From UBA5314 sp039679855 (GTDB taxonomy: Bacteria; Bacillota; Syntrophomonadia; Syntrophomonadales; Syntrophomonadaceae), in contig JBDKUE010000028.1 of assembly GCA_039679855.1 (NCBI GenBank), positions 1 to 22,108 on the forward strand: a stretch of 22,108 bases of DNA. Reading direction: 5' to 3'. Under the pieces are notes generated by a model, which worked only from the letters and a program-made list of their open reading frames with translations, ran no database searches and was not told where the DNA came from. This document shows, in pieces, positions 15,465 through 22,108 of this stretch. The stretch's first letter is position 1. Each line of letters starts with the position of its first letter. Made by a program: the position numbers and the translations under genes.

Positions 15465-17354
15465 ATGAAGTTCTGTGCCAAGTGCGGAAAAGAAATGCAG
15501 GATGATGCTCAGTTCTGTGGGGGATGTGGGTATGGTGTTGAGGTCGTACCTGCAAGTGATAATAAATCGACTTTCGGCAGTTCGCCTCTTTCTCATGATG
15601 CCCCACTAACACCAGTGCCAAAACCCAAAAGTGGCTTAAAGACTAAAATTATCATGGGCTTAACGCTGGCCATTCTGATAGTGGTTGGCGGCTTGTGGGG
15701 ATGGAACAACTTCGGAACCGAAGCTCGCATGCAGGCCAAGTTGGACCTGGCGGTTAAATATCTCAGTGAAAACGACTATGAGAAAGCCGTCCTGGCCTTC
15801 AATGATGCCATTAAAATCGATCCCAAAGAAGTAAAGGCTTATCAAGGTTTGGCTAGAACATATACCATACAGGGGAAATATGATGAAGCCCAATCTACTT
15901 ACGATAAAGGTCTGGCCGCAGTAGCGGCGGAGAAAAAGCCGACCCTGCAGATTGGACTGGCCGGCATGTACATAGACCAGGGACAGCTGGATAAAGCGGA
16001 ACAGGCCTTCCAGGAGATTAATAACAGCAATTCATCCTGCCTTGAAGCCTACTTTGGACTGGCCGTAGTCTACCAGCAGAAGGGTGACAATGCCAAAGCG
16101 GAAGCGATGCTGCGCAAAGCAGTTGAAAACAACCCCAACGAATACCGAGCCTATAACGCGCTGGCCTTATACCTTAAACAAAATAACAAAACAGACGATT
16201 CCTTTAACAACCTGGTAAAATCCCTTAGCCTGGAAATAAACCAGCAGGAAGCCTATCTGATTCTGACTGATCTTTATAAAGGAAACTGGGATGTCCTGCA
16301 GTCCAAAGCATCACTTATTAAAGATAAACAGCTTGCGGCAATGCTGCAATTCTATGGCTATTATGCCTCCGAAGACTACACCAAAGCCATCACCACATTC
16401 CAGGAAAAACTCAGTCAGCAGAGCAGCAATCAAAAAGCCCGGATACTGGCTGCCATAGCCATGTTAAAGCAGGGTGACAAACCGGGAGCCGAAACCCTGG
16501 TAAAGCAGTTGACTAAAGAAAAGCTGAACGATTGGCTCTTAAGCGACCTGGCAAAATACCATCTCGAAGCCGGTGACAAGGATAAGGCCCAAGAATATGC
16601 CCTCAAGGCACTTAAGTCTAATCCCACCAACCTCGATGCTATTGCCCTGCTGCAGACTATAAATAGTCCGGACGCCAGTGCCAAAGTCTTCACTGCCCAG
16701 GCTCTGCTTTACAACTGGAAGCCGGTCATTAAGGTTAAGGAAGAACTGATCACCAGGTCGCTGCTAAATCCTGAAATTGTAACAAACAACAATATTTCAA
16801 AGGCTGAAAATAAGGCGGACACGAATATTCAGCTAACGCCCGACTATTGGATTCCGGATCTCAATAAAAAGTATGTGTATATAATCAATAACAAAACTGA
16901 AACTACCGACACCTGGATTCACGAAGCCGACGGCAGCTACACCTGCAAACGCCAGGATTCAACCAAGTATTGGTCTAGTAATCAATACGCAATTCAAGAT
17001 GAGAGCGTAACCTGGATGCGTGATGGTGGCAATGATGGGCTGTCAGGCTCTATACAATCTGGGATAAAATACGTATTAAAACCTGTCGTTCCGGGGCAGG
17101 GATGGGAAAATACGTATAACCTGGTTATTGACGCCGTGGGAATAAGAGAATACCGTGAAACATGCACTTTTGTCGGGATGGAAAAGATAAATGTCATGGG
17201 TAATTCATCAATGGCAGCCCATATTCATGTGAATAGAACAAAGGAATTTAAAGGAGAAGAGGATTATTGGCTGATAAAGAACATGGGTGTTGTTAAGAAA
17301 ACAACCCAATATAGTAAAAGTATATATATAGAAGAATTAATTAATATTAATTAA
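15465..17354 (+). CDS. A5: zinc ribbon - TM - TPR - PDYW-domain membrane protein
   Basis: The product (629 residues) has a zinc ribbon (Cys 4, 7, 18, 21), a linker, a transmembrane helix (about 60-80), a TPR core (about 85-416, ending YNWKP), a short linker and a C-terminal domain (453-629). The last begins TNIQLTPDYWIPD and continues with YAI, YVLKPVVPGQGW, FVGMEKINVMG, AHIHV, DYWLIKNMGVV and EELI, so it is homologous to the C-terminal domains of the secreted B3' and B4 proteins. A membrane-anchored and a secreted family in one array thus share an end domain. ATG 15465 is set by AGGAGG and gives MKFCAKCGKE. The core is nearly the same as A6 in DNA. Its neighbour B5 does not carry the PDYW domain. 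Confidence 0.9.
   Translation: MKFCAKCGKEMQDDAQFCGGCGYGVEVVPASDNKSTFGSSPLSHDAPLTPVPKPKSGLKTKIIMGLTLAILIVVGGLWGWNNFGTEARMQAKLDLAVKYLSENDYEKAVLAFNDAIKIDPKEVKAYQGLARTYTIQGKYDEAQSTYDKGLAAVAAEKKPTLQIGLAGMYIDQGQLDKAEQAFQEINNSNSSCLEAYFGLAVVYQQKGDNAKAEAMLRKAVENNPNEYRAYNALALYLKQNNKTDDSFNNLVKSLSLEINQQEAYLILTDLYKGNWDVLQSKASLIKDKQLAAMLQFYGYYASEDYTKAITTFQEKLSQQSSNQKARILAAIAMLKQGDKPGAETLVKQLTKEKLNDWLLSDLAKYHLEAGDKDKAQEYALKALKSNPTNLDAIALLQTINSPDASAKVFTAQALLYNWKPVIKVKEELITRSLLNPEIVTNNNISKAENKADTNIQLTPDYWIPDLNKKYVYIINNKTETTDTWIHEADGSYTCKRQDSTKYWSSNQYAIQDESVTWMRDGGNDGLSGSIQSGIKYVLKPVVPGQGWENTYNLVIDAVGIREYRETCTFVGMEKINVMGNSSMAAHIHVNRTKEFKGEEDYWLIKNMGVVKKTTQYSKSIYIEELININ
15654..16724 (+). repeat. TPR-core direct repeat, copy in A5
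   Basis: Copy of the element described at 12240; closest to A6, with long stretches identical base for base (for example around the EINQQEAY codons). Confidence 0.8.
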
Positions 17355-17423
17355 CTAGTCTATACTGTGTAAGATATGTATCTAAATGGAAGGCGACTTG
17401 TTTAGGCTGCTTCCTCAAAAGTC

Positions 17424-17444
17424 CCGGATTGGCTTAATGTCCGG
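17424..17444 (+). promoter_or_regulatory. Small hairpin between A5 and B5
   Basis: CCGGA (17424-17428) and TCCGG (17440-17444) pair around an 11-base loop. There is no T-run. The 3' flank (17451-17514) resembles the leader of B3' (10391-10445), both sharing a CTCATAAAG block and GGGGAGGTTT before the start codon. Confidence 0.3.
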
Positions 17445-17514
17445 ATTGTTGACAACTCATAAAGGTGAGAATAAAGGGAGATAATGTTGGAACGGAGAAC
17501 GGGGAGGTTTCTGT

Positions 17515-19239
17515 ATGGGAAAAAAGAGCAGAGTCTGGTATCTATGTATCGTCCTTATACTGCTGCTTGGCATCGGAGGAGCAAGTCAGGCCTGGGCCGC
17601 GGGCAACGCGACCTTTACAGTAGGATCTACTTCGTATTATATGGACGGCGTTGCTCAAAATATGGAGGTTGCTCCTTATATAAATAATGGTCGAACTTAT
17701 GTACCTATTTTATACCTGGCGCAGGCCGTCGGGGTTCAGACTAACAATATCGTATGGGATGCAGAGAATGCTACTATTACCCTGTCAAAGGGTGACCAGG
17801 TCATTCAAATGCAGGTCGGCAATAAAAACTTGCTGGTAAACGGCGCAACACGCCAAATGGACGTAGCCCCGGAAATAACCAGTGGGCGAACCTTCTTACC
17901 GGCCAGTTTTGTGGCGCAAGGCTTTGGCTATTCGGTTGACTGGGATGCTGCATCACAAACCATAAAATTATACCAGGGATCTTTACCAAACCCACCCGTG
18001 AACACTATAAACACGAAAGCAGAGACAGAATCGAGAACTTGGGAGGACTGGCCGGCAGCCGCCACTGATGATCCGAATCATACATGGACGATAGTATTTA
18101 AGCAGGCCATGGACACCTCTACCATAAGCAGCATTAACATTTATGTGTCACCTGACCTTGATGGCAGCCGCCGTATAGAGGGAGTTGGCATTACCGCCAT
18201 CGACAGCACCCATGCTAAAGTAAGCCCACCAAGCGGAGGGTGGAGCAAGGATGCAACATTTTACCTTATTATTACTCAGAAGGTATTGACCACTGCAGGG
18301 ACACCTCTAGAGGATGCAGTGCGCATGCCTTTTAGCATTTCGAGCATCAATAATGTCAATACTGAGACCAATATGGCGAGAGGAAATATAGTAAATAGTG
18401 GAATTGCCGCGGAAAAGGATGGTTGGATATATTATACAAACAGCAACGATGGCTTTTTATTATATAAAATTAGACTGGATGGTAGTGAGCGATGTAAATT
18501 AAGCAACGATATTTCCGCGTATATCAATGTAATGGGCGATTGGGTTTATTATTCAAATGAAAGTGATAATGGTAAAATCTATAAAATAAATAAAGACGGC
18601 AGCGATCGGATAAAATTATGCGATGATAAGGCCTTATATATCAATGTGCTGGATGATTGGATTTATTATTCTAATGAGAGTGATAATGGTAACATTTACA
18701 AAATTCAAGTAGATGGCAAAGTAAGAATAAAATTAAATAATGATCGAGCTCGTTTTATAAACGTTGCCGGGGATTGGATTTATTATGCGAATAACGATGA
18801 TGAGAATAAGCTTTATAAAATACACTTGGATGGTCGCGAGCAAACTAAAATAACTGATCACCCGACTTTTAACCTAAACGTTTCTGGAAACTGCGTTTAT
18901 TATACAATCTATAATACTTCAAACCCTATGTTATTAATGAATCTAAGCATCCCAGGATTTATCAACAAAATGTCTCTTGATAGCAATTATGAGTCAAAGT
19001 TGAATATCGATGAAGCTTGGTATGTCAACGTTGTCGATGATTGGATATATTATTCGAATGTACGAGATGGTGATAAATTATATAAAGTCCGAATAAATGG
19101 ATCTGAGCGCACAAAATTAAATGATGATGAAACTCGTCTTATTAACGTAGCGGGGGATTGGATTTACTATCAGAACTGGGGAGAAATGAGATTCTACAGA
19201 ATTAGAGTTGACGGAAGCGAAAGACAGATTGTTGAATAA
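17515..19239 (+). CDS. B5: secreted stalk - Ig - seven-repeat propeller protein
   Basis: The product (574 residues) has a signal peptide (about 1-29, cut near SQAWA), a stalk domain (about 33-152), an SbsA/Big_5-type Ig domain (about 177-275) and a seven-repeat DUF5050-type propeller (about 300-574; core DDWIYYSN...LYKI..DGS). The fifth repeat is longer and lacks the usual WIYY, having GNCVYY and an insertion. This is the only intact protein here with stalk, Ig and propeller all together. The first half of its Ig domain follows the B3'/B4 type (SPDLDGSRRI), while the half after GGW follows the B3 type (SKDATFYLIITQKVLT), so the gene looks mosaic. ATG 17515 follows GGGGAGG (17501-17507) by 7 bases. 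Likely an extracellular binding protein paired with A5. Confidence 0.9.
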   Translation: MGKKSRVWYLCIVLILLLGIGGASQAWAAGNATFTVGSTSYYMDGVAQNMEVAPYINNGRTYVPILYLAQAVGVQTNNIVWDAENATITLSKGDQVIQMQVGNKNLLVNGATRQMDVAPEITSGRTFLPASFVAQGFGYSVDWDAASQTIKLYQGSLPNPPVNTINTKAETESRTWEDWPAAATDDPNHTWTIVFKQAMDTSTISSINIYVSPDLDGSRRIEGVGITAIDSTHAKVSPPSGGWSKDATFYLIITQKVLTTAGTPLEDAVRMPFSISSINNVNTETNMARGNIVNSGIAAEKDGWIYYTNSNDGFLLYKIRLDGSERCKLSNDISAYINVMGDWVYYSNESDNGKIYKINKDGSDRIKLCDDKALYINVLDDWIYYSNESDNGNIYKIQVDGKVRIKLNNDRARFINVAGDWIYYANNDDENKLYKIHLDGREQTKITDHPTFNLNVSGNCVYYTIYNTSNPMLLMNLSIPGFINKMSLDSNYESKLNIDEAWYVNVVDDWIYYSNVRDGDKLYKVRINGSERTKLNDDETRLINVAGDWIYYQNWGEMRFYRIRVDGSERQIVE

Positions 19240-19255
19240 TAAGCTAATCGGAGTG

Positions 19256-19278
19256 CGTCTTTTGAAGAACAAAAGACG
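19256..19278 (+). terminator. Perfect 9-bp hairpin after B5
   Basis: CGTCTTTTG and CAAAAGACG form a perfect 9-bp stem around AAGAA, 16 bases after the B5 stop. No T-run follows (TTGAAAC), so it may slow or protect the transcript end and not terminate strongly. GGAGG at 19291-19295 then precedes a 4-codon frame (19307-19321) that is probably a relic. Confidence 0.45.
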
Positions 19279-19432
19279 TTGAAACATATAGGAGGAAATA
19301 AAATAAATGATTTTACCGTGAAGTAGTATAAGATGGTGGCAAAAGAACTATCGTTGGTAGTTATCAGTTTTACTAAAAACAAAGGGTAACGAAAGTTTGC
19401 CAGAGCAAAAATAGGGGAGGTAAAGGGAGAGC

Positions 19433-21247
19433 ATGTACTGTGGAAAATGCGGGCAGGAACTGAAAGACGACGCAAGGTTTTGTAATACCTGCGGAAATAG
19501 CATCGGGGTCTCAAATGAGGAAGGAAGTATTCCTACACTATCAGATTCCGAAAAGCAATCCGTTAGTGCGATGAAGTCTCACAATAAAACCGGCGCCGCA
19601 ACCCCCATTCAAAAAAATCCGAGGTCAGGAAAAACCAGGATGATTATCGGTTCCATCCTGGCTGTAGTGTTAATTCTGGGCGGCTTTTGGGGATGGAAAA
19701 GCTTCGGAACCGAAGCCCGGACGCAGGCTAAGTTGGATCTGGCCGTCAAATACTTAAGCGAAAACGACTATGAGAAAGCCATTTTAGCCTTCAATGATGC
19801 CATTATGATCGATCCCAAAGAAGTAAAGGCCTATCAAGGTTTAGCAAGAGTCTATACCATACAGGGGAAATATGATGAAGCACAGTCTACCTACGACAGA
19901 GGCCTGGTTGCGGTGGCCGCGGAGAAAAAGCCAACTTTGCAGATTGGCCTGGCCGGCATGTACATAGACCAGGGACAGTTGGATAAAGCGGAACAGGCCT
20001 TCCAGGAGATCAATAACAGCAATTCATCCTGCCTTGAAGCCTACTTTGGACTGGCCATGGTCTACCAGCAGAAGGGGGACAACGCCAAAGCGGAAGCGAT
20101 GCTGCGCAAAGCAGTTGAAAACAATCCTAACGAATACCAGGCCTATAATACCATGGCTTTATACCTGAAACAAAACAATAAAACAGATGACTCTTTCAAC
20201 AACCTGGTAAAATCTCTTTCTCTGGAAATAAACCAGCAGGAAGCCTATGTGATTCTGACTGATCTTTATAAAGGCAACTGGAATGTCCTTCAGTCCAAAG
20301 CTTCACTTATTACAGATAAAAAGCTTGCCGCAATGCTGCAGTTCTACGGCTATTATGCATCCGAAGACTACACCAAAGCCATAACCATATTCCAGGAAAA
20401 ACTCAGTCAGCAGAACAGCAATCAAAAATCCCGGATACTGGCTGCCATAGCCATGTTAAAGCAGGGTGATAAACCGGGATCCGAAGCCCTGGTAAAGCAG
20501 TTGACTAAAGAAAAGTTGAACGACTGGCTCTTAAGCGACCTGGCAAAATACTATCTGGAAGCCGGGGACAAGGATAAGGCCAAAGCATATGCACTTAAAG
20601 CTTTGCAGGCGAATTCCACCAACCTGGACGCCATTGTAATATTGCAGGCCATAAACAGTGCAGACGCCAGTGCCAAAGTCTATACCGCCCAGGCCCTGCT
20701 CTACAACTGGAAGCCGGTAATAAAGGTTAAGGAAGAATTAAAGGGAAAATCGTTGATTTTTTTGGACAATAGCGAGTCGGTCAAACCAGAAGGCTCAAAT
20801 CAACAAACCAGTGGAAATGGTAATAATGCTTCACCCGAATCGCAGGCAAAAAGCCAGGCCGAGGCGAATCTACCTGTTAGCTTAGAAGTAATACAAAATA
20901 AGGAAATATGGGTTAAGTATTCAGATGGTCATAAAGAGTTACTTGCAAAAAATTCTAATCAACCCTTAATTGATGATAACCCTCAGTTTTCTCTTGATCG
21001 TACAAAAGTGTATTTTACTGCATCAGCAGGTACTGCAGCTAGTTGTTTTACATATGTGGTTTACATTAAAGATAAGAAAGTAAAACAAGTTTGTTTTGGC
21101 GGGTTGATTAAGGTTATAAATGAAGGAGAATACAAAGGTAATATTATTGTGTCTAAGCATGAGTACAATGGACCACCTAATTATGGTTCATATGACCAAA
21201 AATGCGTTGTTGATGATAATGGTAATGTATTGACTAAATTAAACTAG
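19433..21247 (+). CDS. A6: zinc ribbon - TM - TPR membrane protein with unassigned tail
   Basis: The product (604 residues) has a zinc ribbon (Cys 3, 6, 17, 20), a polar linker, a transmembrane helix (about 69-88), a TPR core (about 93-428, with YNWKP at 424-428), a Ser/Gln/Asn-rich linker and a tail of about 120 residues. The tail contains IWVKYSDGHKELL, FSLDRTKVYFTAS, KVKQVCFGG and DDNGNVL. It has the look of a beta-rich read-out domain but matches no family I can name and is unrelated to the tails of A4 and A5. ATG 19433 has GGGAG only 3 bases upstream and GGGGAGG 12 bases upstream; a TAA in frame at 19421 rules out a longer protein. The start is one residue shorter than in the paralogues (MYCGKCGQEL). 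B6 follows after about 90 bases. Confidence 0.88.
   Translation: MYCGKCGQELKDDARFCNTCGNSIGVSNEEGSIPTLSDSEKQSVSAMKSHNKTGAATPIQKNPRSGKTRMIIGSILAVVLILGGFWGWKSFGTEARTQAKLDLAVKYLSENDYEKAILAFNDAIMIDPKEVKAYQGLARVYTIQGKYDEAQSTYDRGLVAVAAEKKPTLQIGLAGMYIDQGQLDKAEQAFQEINNSNSSCLEAYFGLAMVYQQKGDNAKAEAMLRKAVENNPNEYQAYNTMALYLKQNNKTDDSFNNLVKSLSLEINQQEAYVILTDLYKGNWNVLQSKASLITDKKLAAMLQFYGYYASEDYTKAITIFQEKLSQQNSNQKSRILAAIAMLKQGDKPGSEALVKQLTKEKLNDWLLSDLAKYYLEAGDKDKAKAYALKALQANSTNLDAIVILQAINSADASAKVYTAQALLYNWKPVIKVKEELKGKSLIFLDNSESVKPEGSNQQTSGNGNNASPESQAKSQAEANLPVSLEVIQNKEIWVKYSDGHKELLAKNSNQPLIDDNPQFSLDRTKVYFTASAGTAASCFTYVVYIKDKKVKQVCFGGLIKVINEGEYKGNIIVSKHEYNGPPNYGSYDQKCVVDDNGNVLTKLN
19640..20716 (+). repeat. TPR-core direct repeat, copy in A6
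   Basis: Copy of the element described at 12240. Its direct orientation and closeness to A5 would allow loss of a whole A-B unit by homologous recombination. Confidence 0.8.
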
Positions 21248-21278
21248 TACGCTATTTTAAAAACTTTATGCATGCCTG

Positions 21279-21293
21279 GATGACGAGGTCATC
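21279..21293 (+). promoter_or_regulatory. Hairpin with GAG loop upstream of B6
   Basis: GATGAC, GAG, GTCATC form a perfect 6-bp stem. Compared with the B4 copy (13836-13850), the second pair is A-T instead of G-C and the wobble pair is G-C, so pairing is kept while sequence changes. Location is the same: in the A-to-B spacer. Confidence 0.45.
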
Positions 21294-21335
21294 GACAACT
21301 TTTAACCTGGTTATCCATGATCAGAAGAGCTATGG

Positions 21336-22108
21336 ATGAGGGAGAAACGGAGGGTTAGCAATGAGGTAAATGGCAGAACCTGGTATCTATGTTTCGTCCT
21401 TATACTGCTGCTGGGCATCGGAATAGGAAATCAGGCCCGGGCCGCTGGCAGCGCGACCTTTACAGTGGGAGCTACTTCGTATTATATGGACGGTGTTGCT
21501 CAAAATATGGACGTTGCTCCCTATATAAATAATGGTCGGACTTATGTGCCTATCTTATACCTGGCTCAGGCCGTGGGGGTTCAGACCAACAATGTTGTAT
21601 GGGATGCAGGGAATGCTACGATTACCCTGTCAAAGGGTGCTCAGGTCATTCAAATGCAGGTCGGCAGTAAAACCTTGTTGGTAAAAACGGCGCCCCACAC
21701 CCAATGGACGCAGCTCCGGAAATAACCAGTGGTCGAACCTTCCTGCCGGCGGGTTTTGTAGCGCAAGGCTTGGGCTATTCGGTTGACTGGGATGCTGCAT
21801 CACAGACTATAAAAATATTCCAGGGATCTTCACCAAATCCACCTGTGAACAATATAGACACGCAAGCCCAGACAGAACCGAAAACCTGGGAGGACTGGTC
21901 GGCGGCCAGCACTGATGATCCGAATCATACCTGGACAATTGAATTCAAACAGGCCATGAACATGTCAACGATTAATAATCAAAAATATATATGTATCTAG
22001 TGATTCGTCCGGAAGCAAGCGTATTGCCGGTGTTACCGTTAAAGCATCTGATAATACCCATGCCCAAGTAAGCCCGCCAACCGGAGGATGGAGCAAAGAT
22101 GCAACCCT
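21336..22108 (+). pseudogene. B6: frameshifted stalk - Ig gene, cut by window end
   Basis: The sequence is closely related to B3', B4 and B5 over signal peptide, stalk and the start of the Ig domain, but is broken at least three times. At the ancestral start (ATG 21361, after CGGAGGG) one base is missing relative to B4, so the frame is Met-Arg-stop; the signal peptide can only be read from ATG 21336, which lacks a good ribosome binding site. Near 21685-21705 a net two-base gain shifts the frame in the middle of the stalk domain. Near 21975-21990 one extra base ends the frame at TAG 21998-22000, after which the Ig sequence goes on in another frame to the window end. The Ig part (SSDSSGSKRI) is closest to B3. 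What follows is unseen. It is the positional partner of A6. Confidence 0.8.

Overview
The window reads as chromosomal DNA of a low-to-moderate GC Firmicute, most likely an anaerobic member of the Clostridia. The signs are very strong GGGGAGG-type ribosome binding sites, TTG starts, single-membrane-style secretion signals, and a wealth of copper-amine-oxidase-N-like (stalk) domains and DUF5050-type propellers. The genus is not provable from this sequence. Every gene is on the + strand.

Almost the whole window is one paralogous array in which two kinds of gene alternate. Type A genes encode membrane proteins with an N-terminal CxxC...CxxC zinc ribbon, a low-complexity linker, one transmembrane helix, an extracellular TPR region and a C-terminal domain that differs from copy to copy. 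Type B genes encode secreted proteins built from four mixable parts: a stalk (copper amine oxidase N-like) domain, an SbsA/Big_5-type Ig-like domain, a seven-repeat WIYY...LYKI.TDG propeller, and an unassigned C-terminal domain here called the PDYW domain.

Layout: 1-534 is the 3' end of a class A beta-lactamase-like gene. 693-2486 is a zinc-ribbon Ser/Thr kinase, followed by a decayed propeller gene (about 2660-3214). A2 (3407-6526: TPR, VWA and a degenerate beta-lactamase domain) is followed by B2 (6585-7907: stalk and propeller). A3 (8194-9033, short) is followed by B3 (9079-10326: Ig and propeller) and B3' (10446-11861: stalk, Ig, PDYW). A4 (12050-13786) is followed by B4 (13900-15294: stalk, Ig, PDYW). 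A5 (15465-17354: TPR and PDYW) is followed by B5 (17515-19239: stalk, Ig, propeller). A6 (19433-21247) is followed by B6 (from 21336), a stalk-Ig gene broken by frameshifts and cut by the window end.

The A cores of copies 4, 5 and 6 are nearly the same and then switch to unrelated tails just after a YNWKP motif. The PDYW domain occurs in both A and B proteins. One Ig domain (B5) looks like a recombinant of two types. This suggests a surface-protein family diversified by tandem duplication and domain swapping. A plausible working model (inference) is that each A protein is a membrane anchor or sensor and its B neighbour a secreted partner or ligand-binding protein, with the kinase as one cytoplasmic output. 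No mobile element, CRISPR array, tRNA or rRNA was seen.
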